Assembly: GCF_002844375.1 (NCBI RefSeq)
Contig: NZ_CP024199.1
Coordinates: 880,001-944,000, forward strand
From: Thalassospira marina
Lineage (GTDB): Bacteria; Pseudomonadota; Alphaproteobacteria; Rhodospirillales; Thalassospiraceae
Direction: 5' to 3'
Length of the DNA stretch: 64,000 nt
Of the stretch, positions 1 through 8,156 are shown piece after piece. Position 1 is the first letter of the stretch, and each line of letters starts with the position of its first letter. Below the pieces are notes generated by a model. The model did no database searches. It was not told the DNA's origin and saw only the letters and a list, made by a program, of their open reading frames with translations. A program made the position numbers and the translations under genes.

Positions 1-29
1 CGACCCGGCAAAAGCAGGAGGTCGCCGCC

Positions 30-470
30 ATGCGCACGACACTGGATCGTATCCGCCACGCTGTTTCATTTGAAATTATCGGTTTGCTGATTGTCATCCC
101 CCTGGGCGGATGGGTGTTTGATTTTGGCATGAATGAGATTGGCGTGGTCGCCATTGTCAGTGCCACCATCGCCATGCTGTGGAACTATGTGTTCAACCTG
201 GTGTTTGACCACATCACGCGCGCCCTTTGCGGCCATACCGGCAAATCGCTGGTTCTGCGCGTGTTTCATGCCATCGCCTTTGAGGCCGGTTTGCTAACGG
301 TGCTGATGCCCTTTATTGCCTGGTATCTTGACGTCAGCCTGTGGCGGGCCTTTACGATGGATGTGTCGTTTTCGGCCTTCTATCTGGTTTTCGCCTTTGC
401 CTTTAACTGGGCCTATGACGTGATCTTTCCCATACCCGCAAACCGCCCGAAAGATAGTTATGCGTCGTAA
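30..470 (+). CDS. PACE-family (AceI-like) multidrug efflux protein
   Basis: A small membrane protein of 146 residues made of two tandem transmembrane-pair domains (about residues 10-70 and 78-138), the architecture of the proteobacterial antimicrobial compound efflux family. These inner-membrane proton antiporters export biocides such as chlorhexidine or short diamines. Glu15, in the stretch SFEIIGLL, sits where AceI has its essential acidic residue, and each half has the typical FE or FN motifs in its helices. An AGGAGG ribosome-binding site lies 8 bases before the ATG. It converges with the glutaredoxin gene across a shared terminator. The family assignment is good; the actual substrate cannot be read from sequence. 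Confidence 0.88.
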   Translation: MRTTLDRIRHAVSFEIIGLLIVIPLGGWVFDFGMNEIGVVAIVSATIAMLWNYVFNLVFDHITRALCGHTGKSLVLRVFHAIAFEAGLLTVLMPFIAWYLDVSLWRAFTMDVSFSAFYLVFAFAFNWAYDVIFPIPANRPKDSYAS

Positions 471-494
471 AAGCAAAGGGCGTTAAGGCATAAA

Positions 495-526
495 AAAACA
501 CGTCAGGGCGGACCCTGACGTGTTTT
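495..526. terminator. Bidirectional intrinsic terminator between PACE gene and grxD
   Basis: A perfect 14-bp stem (AAAACACGTCAGGG pairing with CCCTGACGTGTTTT) with a 4-base loop. Both strands end in a T-rich arm, so it can serve both convergent genes. Confidence 0.85.
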
Positions 527-546
527 CAATGTGATATGCCGGAAAA

Positions 547-882
547 TCAGGCAGCAGCGGCAACACCCTTGTCGCGCATATGCTGGCCGAGTTCGCCCGA
601 GGCAAACATTTCACGAACGATATCGCAGCCGCCAACAAATTCACCTTTGACGTAAAGCTGCGGAATGGTCGGCCAGTTCGAAAAATCCTTGATGCCCTGA
701 CGGATGGCCGGGTCAACCAGAACATTGACGTCCTTGAAGGGAACACCAAGTTCGGCCAGAACCTGAACCACGGCAGCGGAAAAACCGCACTGCGGGAACA
801 TGGACGTGCCTTTCATGAACAGGACAACGTCGTTTTCGTCGATATCCTTCTGGATGCGGTCAAAAACCGGATTTTCGGACAT
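547..882 (-). CDS. grxD: Monothiol glutaredoxin, Grx4 family
   Basis: A 111-residue glutaredoxin with the CGFS active site (Cys32) and the upstream Lys24 that contacts glutathione. The later WPTIPQLY and GGCD segments are typical of the glutathione-binding groove. Monothiol CGFS glutaredoxins bind a [2Fe-2S] cluster with glutathione and deliver it to Fe-S targets, often together with BolA proteins. A BolA gene lies in the same direction about 1.1 kb upstream, separated by rarD, which fits that partnership. Length matches the family. Confident assignment. Confidence 0.95.
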   Translation of the reverse strand: MSENPVFDRIQKDIDENDVVLFMKGTSMFPQCGFSAAVVQVLAELGVPFKDVNVLVDPAIRQGIKDFSNWPTIPQLYVKGEFVGGCDIVREMFASGELGQHMRDKGVAAAA

Positions 883-976
883 AGCGGGTATCCTTGACTG
901 TAAGAAGCGCGATAGGGCTTGCTACCGCTGATATGAATGAAGCTGGCCGAAGATATGGCGCTCTGCGGCGTTTATG

Positions 977-1885
977 TCAACTGTTGGCGCGCGATAACCG
1001 GGCGGTACGCAGGTTATCCCATGTAAAAAGCGCCAGTCCGCACCAGACAAAAATATAAGTGATCAGGTGGGCTTGCGTAAAGGGCTCGCCAAACAGCAGC
1101 ACCGCGACGAAAAGCTGCATGGTCGGATTCACATATTGCATCAGGCCCAGTGCGCCAAATTTCATGTTGCGCGCGGCAAAGGCAAACATCACCAGCGGGA
1201 AGGTCGTCATCGCGCCAAGGCCGATCAGAAGGGCATCATGGCCAGTGCCGGTATGGAGGAACGCCATCTCGCCTTTGCTGTCCAGCCAGCCCAGATAAAT
1301 CAGGGCAAGGGGCAGCAATGTCAGGCATTCCACAAACAGGCCGGCAATCGGGTCTGCCGGGATCAGTTTGCGCAACAGGCCATAAAACCCGAACAGAAAC
1401 GCCAGGCTAAGGGCGATCCAGGGCAGGGTGCCAAAAAATACCAGCAGGTTCAAAACCCCGGCAGTCACAATAACAACCGATATGATCTGGGTGCGGTTAA
1501 GCTGCTCGTTTAAAAAGATGCGGCCCAAGATCAGCATGATCAGCGGCATGATGTAATAGCCAAGGCTGGCTTCAAGCGCATGACCATGATTGACCGACCA
1601 GATATAGATCAGCCAGTTGCCGGCGATCAGCAGGCTTGTGATAAACAAAAGACCCATGGTCCGCGCAGAGCGCAAAAGGTCCATCAATGCCTTTTTGCGA
1701 CCCAGCGCAAAAATCAGGATCAGCGTCAAAAGAGCTGACCACAGCACCCGGTGGCTTAGGATTTCCATGGCATCGGCAAAGCCGACCGCGTGGAAATAGG
1801 CCCCGGCGATCCCCCAGGTGACGAAAGCACACAATCCGGCCAGTGGACCAGCCCCGATCAGGGCAGGTTTGTTTGAACGCGACAT
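977..1885 (-). CDS. rarD: EamA-family transporter, RarD type
   Basis: A 302-residue inner-membrane protein with about ten hydrophobic helices arranged as two EamA repeats. The N-terminal FVTWGIAGAYF and the central SLGYYIMPL and QYVNPTMQ segments are characteristic of RarD rather than of generic DMT permeases. RarD proteins were named from chloramphenicol resistance work, but their physiological substrate is not settled. It lies between bolA and grxD on the same strand with about 95-120 bases on either side, so co-transcription is possible but not shown. Confidence 0.88.
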   Translation of the reverse strand: MSRSNKPALIGAGPLAGLCAFVTWGIAGAYFHAVGFADAMEILSHRVLWSALLTLILIFALGRKKALMDLLRSARTMGLLFITSLLIAGNWLIYIWSVNHGHALEASLGYYIMPLIMLILGRIFLNEQLNRTQIISVVIVTAGVLNLLVFFGTLPWIALSLAFLFGFYGLLRKLIPADPIAGLFVECLTLLPLALIYLGWLDSKGEMAFLHTGTGHDALLIGLGAMTTFPLVMFAFAARNMKFGALGLMQYVNPTMQLFVAVLLFGEPFTQAHLITYIFVWCGLALFTWDNLRTARLSRANS

Positions 1886-2005
1886 ATCAGATGAACCAGG
1901 GTCAGTTATTGGGGCATAATCTGGCCCCGGAAACCGGATGCACCCCTGTTTGGGGCAGGGCGCATCGGGTGGGATTTCCGAAAAGGGTCGTGCGGGCGGT
2001 GCGTG

Positions 2006-2242
2006 TTATTCGGGAACAGATGTCTGCAGGGCAAGGGCGTGCAGTTCGTCGCCCATTTTGCCTTTCAGTGCGGCATAGACCATCTGGTGCTGGATCACGC
2101 GGGTTTTGCCGCGAAATGCTTCGGACACAACCATTGCAGCATAATGATCACCGTCGCCGCGCAAATCCTCGATTCGCACCTGCGCATCGGGAAGGGCTTC
2201 CTTGATCATGGTTTCAATTTCGTGTGCTGCCATCGCCATGTG
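2006..2242 (-). CDS. bolA: BolA/IbaG family Fe-S partner protein
   Basis: A small (78-residue) BolA-fold protein containing GDHYAAMVVSEAFRGK and the invariant-type HQMVYAAL segment with the conserved His. BolA-like proteins pair with CGFS glutaredoxins to form Fe-S bridged heterocomplexes in iron homeostasis. I chose the third in-frame Met: AAAGG directly abuts the first ATG (2248) but lies 9 bases before the ATG at 2242. It reads toward rarD and grxD. A sigma-70-like promoter and an inverted repeat lie upstream. Confidence 0.9.
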   Translation of the reverse strand, partial: HMAMAAHEIETMIKEALPDAQVRIEDLRGDGDHYAAMVVSEAFRGKTRVIQHQMVYAALKGKMGDELHALALQTSVPE

Positions 2243-2257
2243 TATCATCCTTTGTAA

Positions 2258-2295
2258 AACAGGTCCTGTGGCCCGTGCGGGTGGGCGGACCTGTT
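2258..2295 (-). repeat. Inverted repeat in the bolA leader
   Basis: Perfect 9-bp arms (AACAGGTCC at 2258-2266, GGACCTGTT at 2287-2295) separated by 20 bases. It lies between the promoter and the start codon, so it could be an operator or an mRNA stem-loop just before the ribosome-binding site. Confidence 0.6.
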
Positions 2296-2315
2296 AAAAA
2301 CTCACTCTTTATTCT

Positions 2316-2344
2316 GGTATATGTTGCGCCACGGGGGCTGTCAA
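2316..2344 (-). promoter_or_regulatory. Sigma-70-type promoter of bolA
   Basis: On the minus strand, TTGACA (2344-2339), a 17-base spacer, then TATACC (2321-2316). This is a consensus -35 with good -10 and spacing. The predicted start near 2309 leaves a leader of about 67 bases before bolA. Confidence 0.7.
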
Positions 2345-2602
2345 TCAAGGTGCGTAACATGGCGCGGATGGCAGGTAAATCATGGTTTGGGAACGGGGTG
2401 ATGTTGTCGGCTTTGTCCCTGTGATAACGCCATAAAGCGCGATTACGTTGAAATTTCCGGCAAATTGGGCTATTGCCAGTTCCGGCTATGCGACAGCCTG
2501 CCGTTCGCACCCGCAAGGGATGGTGAATGCCGCAATCAGATATCTTTCGGTTCCGCGTCGGACCGGCAATGCGAACACCCGGCCTCCTTGATGGAGACGA
2601 TG

Positions 2603-3109
2603 ATGCGTATGAATAACCCGATTGATCAAAATGCCGATGCCCCGGCCAATGGCGCACCCAAAAACTTTACCAGCGATAGCGCCGATGCCCTGAAGGCACA
2701 GGCCAAACGTCTGCGCGCAGCCCTTGCCAGCCGTGATGTCAGCGTTTCCCACGCTGGCAGCCTGGAACTGATGGCGCAATGCTATGGTTTTCGGGACTGG
2801 AACACCGCCCTTGCAATGACCCGTCGCAATGCAGCAAGCATTAGTGTTGCTGATTTGGGCATCGGAAAACGGTTTGCCGGGTCCTATCTTGGCCATGCCG
2901 TGACCGGAAAAATTCTGGGCCTGACAGGCACGCCGGTTGGCGGTGTTTACCGCATCGAGGTGCATTTGGATCACCCGGTGGATGTGGTGGCATCAAAGCA
3001 TTTCAGCGGCTATCGCCAGCGGATCGCCTCGCGGATCAACAAGGATTGTGAACCGGTTCTGGCATCGGGCCAGCGTGGGCCGGGCCTTTCGGTTGATCTG
3101 CTGTTATAG
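2603..3109 (+). CDS. Glyoxalase-superfamily-related protein
   Basis: About 168 residues. The part LKAQAKRLRAAL...SHAGSLELMAQ...GFRDWNT is a helical motif found in small alphaproteobacterial proteins annotated as glyoxalase superfamily (Glyoxalase_8-like), and in N-terminal modules of antirestriction or plasmid-encoded proteins. The C-terminal half (GSYLGHAVTGKILG, then a beta-rich stretch) is consistent with a small barrel. No metal ligand set is obvious, so an enzymatic role is unproven. A GGAG at 2593-2596 best supports the ATG at 2603; earlier ATGs at 2591 and 2600 are possible. The next gene starts 14 bases downstream. Confidence 0.6.
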   Translation: MRMNNPIDQNADAPANGAPKNFTSDSADALKAQAKRLRAALASRDVSVSHAGSLELMAQCYGFRDWNTALAMTRRNAASISVADLGIGKRFAGSYLGHAVTGKILGLTGTPVGGVYRIEVHLDHPVDVVASKHFSGYRQRIASRINKDCEPVLASGQRGPGLSVDLLL

Positions 3110-3123
3110 GTTGGGGCCGGTTT

Positions 3124-3627
3124 TTGACGCTGTTGTTGGCTGATATTTCCGACCATACCCTCCGGCTGCTGCCCAGGGCAGCCGGGGCCTATATTCTGGC
3201 AATTGCCGCGCGCCAGCCAGTTATCCTGACCCAACGGCAATTTGCCCATCAATGCCTGGTGCCGGGCATGTATTTTTATTGCGGCAGTGCGCGGGGGCCA
3301 GGCGGCATTGCCGCGCGGGTTAAACGCCATTGTGCCACCAGCAAAAAGCCCCACTGGCATGTCGATGCCTTAACCACCCTTCCCACCGGCCAGGTTGCCG
3401 CCTGCCTTGCCATCGAAGGCGGGGATGAATGCCGTTTACGCGCCCATCTATGCGATGATTTTGGGTTAATCGCCCCCATTGCCGGCTTTGGCAGCTCGGA
3501 CTGCCAGGATTGCCCGGCGCATTTGCTGGCGGTTGCTGGGGGCGAAGGCGCAGCATTGGCTATGTTAAAGGCATTGCAGGCGAGTTTGGATCAAACCCTG
3601 TCTGGTCGTCAGGGGCTGCCGGTTTGA
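3124..3627 (+). CDS. DUF123-type GIY-YIG nuclease-family protein
   Basis: About 167 residues starting at TTG, with no better ATG. The core reads GAYILAI, then GMYFYCGSARGPGG and HWHVDAL, matching the variant GIY-YIG motif of the DUF123 group. The C-terminus has GFGSSDCQDCPAHL, the family's Cys-rich end with a conserved GSSDC. DUF123 proteins resemble endonuclease domains, but their function is unknown. It is close behind the preceding gene and overlaps the 3' end of the convergent lysR gene by 68 bases. Confidence 0.8.
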   Translation: MTLLLADISDHTLRLLPRAAGAYILAIAARQPVILTQRQFAHQCLVPGMYFYCGSARGPGGIAARVKRHCATSKKPHWHVDALTTLPTGQVAACLAIEGGDECRLRAHLCDDFGLIAPIAGFGSSDCQDCPAHLLAVAGGEGAALAMLKALQASLDQTLSGRQGLPV

Positions 3628-4516
3628 TGAAGTGCTGGCAGATCAGGTTTGCGGCTGTGCTGATCACGTTTGAGGGCGGCAGGTGGTTGCTGCGGGCCAG
3701 AATGATGGATTCTATCGCGCTGCTATCGCAAATTTCGCGGGCAAGTACCGGGTTGCCATCATAGGAAACATCGCCCGGTGGCCTGGTATAGGCGATGCCA
3801 ACCCCGTCATCGGCGGCGGCAAGGCTGCGCATGACCTCCAGCGCGCGGACCCGGTGAATGACCTTCGGATTATGCCCCTGCATGCGAAACAGGTTTAACA
3901 TGTGGCGAATGGAAAGGCCTTCTTCAAACAGGATCAGGGGGTGTGTGGCAAGGTCCGCCAGATGAAGGCGGGGTAATGTTGCCAGCGGGTTTTGCGGGGC
4001 GATGAAAGCATGGGGTGACACCGCCCTGAGGGCGGTTTTATCAAAGCTGGAATCAAGGCCAAGATCATAGGTAATGGCCAGATCAATCTGGCCTTCGCGC
4101 ATATCGCGGGCCAGGCTTTCAAAATCCTGGATGCGCCAGCGCAGGGCAACATCGGGCAGATGGGCGCGCAAGGATTGCAGCACAGGGGCAAGGCAGGTTG
4201 GTGCCAGATCATCAAAGCAGCCAAGTGTCAGCGTGCCATTGATGATGCGGGCAAGGGCGGCGGGGTCTTCGAGGCGTTGTGCCTGTGCCAGCAGCTTTTC
4301 GGCCTCGCTGATATAGTTTTGGGCGAAGGCCGTTAGGGTGATGGGGCTGCCCTTGCGGCGGATAAACAGTTTCTGGCCCAGTTTTTCCTCGACCAGATTT
4401 AGGGCTACCGACAGGGCCGGTTGCGACACATGCAGGTTTTGTGCGGCCTGTGCCAGGCTTCCGGCATGGGCAACAGCGACCACATATTCGATCTGACGCA
4501 GGGTTAAATATAACAT
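3560..4516 (-). CDS. LysR-family transcriptional regulator
   Basis: A 318-residue LTTR. The N-terminal winged helix-turn-helix is clear (about residues 3-62: LRQIEYVVAVAHAGSLAQAA, then VSQPALSVAL), followed by a periplasmic-binding-like effector domain (about 90-295). It is divergent from the dioxygenase gene at 4603 across an 86-base AT-rich gap, the standard arrangement of a LysR regulator with its target. The co-inducer is unknown. The C-terminal about 20 residues are Pro/Asp rich and overlap the convergent DUF123 gene. Confidence 0.93.
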   Translation of the reverse strand: MLYLTLRQIEYVVAVAHAGSLAQAAQNLHVSQPALSVALNLVEEKLGQKLFIRRKGSPITLTAFAQNYISEAEKLLAQAQRLEDPAALARIINGTLTLGCFDDLAPTCLAPVLQSLRAHLPDVALRWRIQDFESLARDMREGQIDLAITYDLGLDSSFDKTALRAVSPHAFIAPQNPLATLPRLHLADLATHPLILFEEGLSIRHMLNLFRMQGHNPKVIHRVRALEVMRSLAAADDGVGIAYTRPPGDVSYDGNPVLAREICDSSAIESIILARSNHLPPSNVISTAANLICQHFIKPAAPDDQTGFDPNSPAMPLT

Positions 4517-4602
4517 CAGATTAATTCTAACTTTATTATCTATTATTGGAAGCTATTAGTGGAATGCGGCAGGCTGGGGAGGTTGCCACAAGGAGATTTG
4601 TT

Positions 4603-5400
4603 ATGGTCCATCCCCTTTTGACCCCTGCCGATATTGAAACCTACCAGCGCGACGGTGTTGTGCTGGTGCGTGGCCTGTTTGCAGATTATTTGCCGCAACT
4701 GGCTGATGGCATTGAAGCCAATATGCGCGATCCCGGCCCCTATGGGGCAGAAAACCTGAAGGCGGGCGAAGCGGGCCGGTTTTTTGATGATTACTGCAAC
4801 TGGCAGCGTATTGATGAATTTGAACAGGTTATTCGCCATTCCCCGGTGGCAGCGGTGGCGGCAGACCTGATGGGCGCGCAGCAGGTGCAGCTTTTCCATG
4901 ACCATGTTCTGGTCAAGGAACCGGGTACATCCAAACCCACACCCTGGCATCAGGATAGCCCCTATTATTTTGTCGAGGGGGAACAGACCATCAGTTTCTG
5001 GTCACCGCTGGACCCGGTGCGCGAGGCGACATTGCGCTGTGTGGCCGGGTCGCACAAATGGCCGCGCGCGGTGTTGCCGACACGCTGGTTATCGGAAGAA
5101 AGTTTTTACCCCGATGAAGACACCTATATGCCCGTGCCAGACCCGGATGCCGAGGGCATGGATATTCGCGAGTGGCATATGGAGCCGGGGGATGCCGTGG
5201 CGTTTGATTTTCGCATTCTGCATGGGGCGCGCGGCAATCTGACACAAAACCGCCGCCGCGCCTTTTCACTGCGACTGGTGGGGGATGATGCCCGCTATGT
5301 TGAACGGCCGGGCCGCACATCCCCCCCGTTTCCGGGCCATGACATGCAGGCAGGGCAAAAATTGCGCGAAGACTGGTTTCCGGTGGTTTTTGAACGTTAA
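4603..5400 (+). CDS. Phytanoyl-CoA dioxygenase (PhyH) family oxygenase
   Basis: A 265-residue Fe(II)/2-oxoglutarate oxygenase. The iron facial triad is readable: His116 and Asp118 in PTPWHQDSPYY and His207 in FRILHGARGN, followed by RRRAFSLR, whose Arg should hold 2-oxoglutarate. PhyH enzymes hydroxylate diverse small substrates (acyl-CoAs, amino acids such as ectoine, phosphonates), so the substrate is open. The start is the ATG with AAGGAG 7 bases upstream, not the earlier in-frame ATG at 4546. Divergent from a LysR gene that probably controls it, and closed by an intrinsic terminator. Confidence 0.88.
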   Translation: MVHPLLTPADIETYQRDGVVLVRGLFADYLPQLADGIEANMRDPGPYGAENLKAGEAGRFFDDYCNWQRIDEFEQVIRHSPVAAVAADLMGAQQVQLFHDHVLVKEPGTSKPTPWHQDSPYYFVEGEQTISFWSPLDPVREATLRCVAGSHKWPRAVLPTRWLSEESFYPDEDTYMPVPDPDAEGMDIREWHMEPGDAVAFDFRILHGARGNLTQNRRRAFSLRLVGDDARYVERPGRTSPPFPGHDMQAGQKLREDWFPVVFER

Positions 5401-5425
5401 GAGATACCGCCATCGCGGATGCGAA

Positions 5426-5458
5426 AAAGGCGGGCCAGTGATGATCTGGTCCGCCTTT
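5426..5458 (+). terminator. Intrinsic terminator after the PhyH-family gene
   Basis: Stem AAAGGCGG-g-CCAG pairing with CTGG-t-CCGCCTTT around a 7-base loop; the downstream arm ends in TTT. It may also serve moaA from the other side. Confidence 0.7.
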
Positions 5459-5505
5459 GATATATATAAAACCTGAAATCTACTTTGCCGTTTTGGCAGG
5501 GCAGG

Positions 5506-6504
5506 TTAACCGCCCGTCATGCTCATATGCCGGGAAACAGCGGGTTTCTGGCCCTTGCGGTCGATAATGAAATCATGGCCCTTGGGTTTAAGCAGCATGG
5601 CACGATCAAGCGCAGCATCAAGTGCGGCCGGGTCATTTTCGCGAAGGATTTCGCGCAGGTCGATATGGTCTTCCTGACCCAGGCACATATAAAGCGTGCC
5701 GGTGCAGGTAATGCGCACGCGGTTGCAGCCTTCGCAGAAATTATGGGTTAGCGGCGTGATAAAGCCCAGGCGCCCGCCGGTTTCCGCCACGGAAACATAA
5801 CGTGCCGGGCCCGGCGTGACATGGTTGCTGGGGATCAGCGTCCAGTCTTTTTCAAGGCGTTCACGCACCACGGTCAGCGGCAGGTAATGATCGGTGCGAT
5901 CCCCATCAATATCGCCCAGCGGCATGGTTTCGATCAGGCAAAGATCAAAACCTTCCTGCCCGCACCACGCCAGCATGCGCGAAAATTCGTCTTCATTCTG
6001 TCCGCGCAGGGCAACAGCATTGATTTTAATGCCAATGCCGGCTTCCTTTGCGGCCTGAAGACCGGTCAGCACCTGTTCCAGGCGGCCGCGACGGGTGATT
6101 TCGGCAAATTTCTGATGGTCCAGCGTATCGAGCGAGATATTGAGGCGTTTGACCCCCGCGCGTGCCAGATCATCGGCATAGGTGGCAAGCTGGCTGCCAT
6201 TTGTCGTCAGGGTCAGTTCTTCAAGAGCACCGGATTTAAGATGGCGGGAAAGATCGCGGATCAGATCCATAATACCACGGCGCACCAGCGGTTCCCCGCC
6301 TGTCAGGCGCAGTTTGCGCACGCCGCGCGCAATAAAGGCGCTGCAAAGCTGATCGAGTTCCTCAAGCGTCAGGACCTGCGACTTTGGCAGAAAAGTCATG
6401 TTTTCGGCCATGCAATAGGTGCAGCGGAAATCACACCGGTCCGTTACGGATACCCGTAAATAGGAGACATGGCGGCCATATTTGTCGATCAGCGGTTTGT
6501 GCAC
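5506..6504 (-). CDS. moaA: GTP 3',8-cyclase MoaA (molybdenum cofactor synthesis)
   Basis: A 332-residue radical SAM enzyme that turns GTP into 3',8-cyclo-GTP in the first step of molybdopterin synthesis. The N-terminal cluster motif is Cys24-x3-Cys28-x2-Cys31 (DRCDFRCTYC), followed by LRLTGGEPL. The second 4Fe-4S site is NFCEGCNRVRITC. The protein ends in Gly-Gly, the tail needed for activity in MoaA. It starts at GTG with AGGGAAA upstream. No other moa gene is in the window. Confidence 0.96.
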   Translation of the reverse strand: MHKPLIDKYGRHVSYLRVSVTDRCDFRCTYCMAENMTFLPKSQVLTLEELDQLCSAFIARGVRKLRLTGGEPLVRRGIMDLIRDLSRHLKSGALEELTLTTNGSQLATYADDLARAGVKRLNISLDTLDHQKFAEITRRGRLEQVLTGLQAAKEAGIGIKINAVALRGQNEDEFSRMLAWCGQEGFDLCLIETMPLGDIDGDRTDHYLPLTVVRERLEKDWTLIPSNHVTPGPARYVSVAETGGRLGFITPLTHNFCEGCNRVRITCTGTLYMCLGQEDHIDLREILRENDPAALDAALDRAMLLKPKGHDFIIDRKGQKPAVSRHMSMTGG

Positions 6505-6676
6505 GGTTTCCCTGCCTGAATTTTTCTAAGTTCCGGATTCCCCACACCCGTTTGAAAACAGATAGTGCATGGATAGGGCCGCGGGCAAGGCCCGCTTCCT
6601 CACTTTTTGCTGAACAGGGCGATATTCACGCCCGCAAATGCCTGTTGCGATCATGGCAACGGGCATTGATGGCGTA

Positions 6677-7528
6677 TCAGGCCTGGTCTTCTTCCTGCCA
6701 GGTGGCGGCTTCGCGGTTATGCAGGGCGGCAATGTCGCGGTCCAGATTGGCCATGACATTGCGCAGCACGCTGACTTTGTCGTGGTCAATTTCAGCGGCC
6801 AGCAGGGCTGAACGCTCCGGGCTTGCCAGAATGGCGCGCACATCGCGAAACAGGGCGCGGATCAGTTTGATGAAATGGTCTTCGGTGAATTCCCACGTCG
6901 CACCATTGCGGTGCATATTGTCATTCACAAGCTGGATGAACCAGTTTTTGCGTTTGGCATAATCGGAAAAATGCATTGCCATCCGCACGAAAACCATCGT
7001 GATCTGTTTGGAAACCAGCGGGTTTTCTGCCAGATGGTCCCAGTAATCGGTGGCATCGCGCATTTCGTCTTCTTCATCGGCATGGGCTTCGACGATGCTG
7101 CGGATTTCGGCATCGATCTGCTCGATGGTGTCGGCCCCGACCATCATGCGAATGGCATGGAAAAACGGCTGCAGCATATCGCGCGACAATGCACCATGTT
7201 CAAGGTCACCTGCTTCACGCCCTTCAAGAAGGTGGGCAAAACGGCTGACCATCAAACGGCCAAACGGATCGTTGCGGATAGAAGGCGTGCGCCGTGTGTT
7301 GGCGGCCGAAACCTCGGTTTTAAGTGCGTTCCAGGCTTCATCAAACAGGTTTGGCTGCCCCTTGAGCGATGCCAGAGATTTATTGATTTCATCCACGCTG
7401 ATGGCATTGCCGTTGCTGCGCGCCCGATCGGCAAGACCCACGGCAAAACGTTCCAGCACGGTCCAGGCGGCATCATGATGGCGTTTTTTAAAGCTGTCCG
7501 GGGCAAGGGGCGTTTCGGTTTTTGTCAT
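6677..7528 (-). CDS. Unrecognised conserved-looking protein
   Basis: A 283-residue soluble, strongly helical protein with no signal peptide and no motif I recognise. It has many acidic stretches (AHADEEDEMRD) and aromatic-rich helices (NWFIQLVNDNMHRNGATWEFT). Amino acid usage is ordinary and codon use matches its neighbours, so it is probably a real gene. It reads in the same direction as moaA but lies 170 bases upstream of it. I do not assign a function. Confidence 0.7.
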   Translation of the reverse strand: MTKTETPLAPDSFKKRHHDAAWTVLERFAVGLADRARSNGNAISVDEINKSLASLKGQPNLFDEAWNALKTEVSAANTRRTPSIRNDPFGRLMVSRFAHLLEGREAGDLEHGALSRDMLQPFFHAIRMMVGADTIEQIDAEIRSIVEAHADEEDEMRDATDYWDHLAENPLVSKQITMVFVRMAMHFSDYAKRKNWFIQLVNDNMHRNGATWEFTEDHFIKLIRALFRDVRAILASPERSALLAAEIDHDKVSVLRNVMANLDRDIAALHNREAATWQEEDQA

Positions 7529-7635
7529 TATCCTGTCCGCATTTGTTCGGGGTCATCAGAACGCAACTGAATTATTCGGGGCTGCCCGTTTTCGGGCGGG
7601 GCGGGCCCGGCCGATAGGGCGCCGGTGGGGCAATC

Positions 7636-7821
7636 TTATTCGTAACCCATTGCCGGTTCGACAATTTCCAAAACGACATGCCGGGTGCGAATGATCTGGC
7701 GGCCAACTTCCTCGAAATTGACGGCAAGGCTGTCGCCATTCACGGCCTGGATGCGGCCCAAACCCCAGTCGGGCTGGTTGGGATGGCGAACAATGGTGCC
7801 GGGTGTCAGTAGAAAATCCAT
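7636..7821 (-). CDS. DUF3553 domain protein
   Basis: A 61-residue protein that is essentially one small beta domain. The motif VRHPNQPDWGLGRIQAVNGD followed by a VNFEE and IIRTRHVVL pattern is typical of DUF3553, a CarD/UvrD-tail-like fold found in alphaproteobacteria. By analogy it might contact RNA polymerase or a helicase, but that is inference. Stand-alone gene, same strand as the preceding unrecognised protein and about 107 bases from it. Confidence 0.8.
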   Translation of the reverse strand: MDFLLTPGTIVRHPNQPDWGLGRIQAVNGDSLAVNFEEVGRQIIRTRHVVLEIVEPAMGYE

Positions 7822-8071
7822 GTAAACCGCGTTCTTTTTATGTGTCGCCGTTATGCGCCTGCACCGGCATCCTTTGTGGCGTGTCAGGCAGGCTGCGCTA
7901 ACAGGGCTGATCTGTTGGTAACTGCTGGCATAAATCTATCATTGCAACGCAGTCGTGACAAAGAAGGAAAACAGGGCATGATGGTTTTTCGCGCCCCGTG
8001 CCATGCGTTTTTGCCTGTCCATTTAAATAAGGTTTTAATACCTGTTTTGCACATTAGGGCGATGGATTCCC

Positions 8072-8101
8072 GCGTATCCGTGTGGGATACGCTTTGTTTT
8101 T
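8072..8101 (+). terminator. Terminator-like stem-loop in the chpT leader
   Basis: Stem GCGTATCC (8072-8079) with GGATACGC (8085-8092) followed by TTTGTTTTT. It lies 56 bases before chpT, so it is either the end of an upstream transcript or an attenuator. The surrounding 7822-8156 holds no credible gene. Confidence 0.5.
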
Positions 8102-8110
8102 ATGTGGGGA

Positions 8111-8132
8111 TGCGGCTTCGGGGGAAGCCGCA
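8111..8132 (+). repeat. Second perfect stem-loop in the chpT leader
   Basis: A perfect 9-bp stem (TGCGGCTTC / GAAGCCGCA) with a 4-base GGGG loop, 18 bases downstream of the terminator-like hairpin and just before the ribosome-binding site of chpT. Confidence 0.55.
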
Positions 8133-8156
8133 CCATCAGAATCTGGAGCACAGTGC

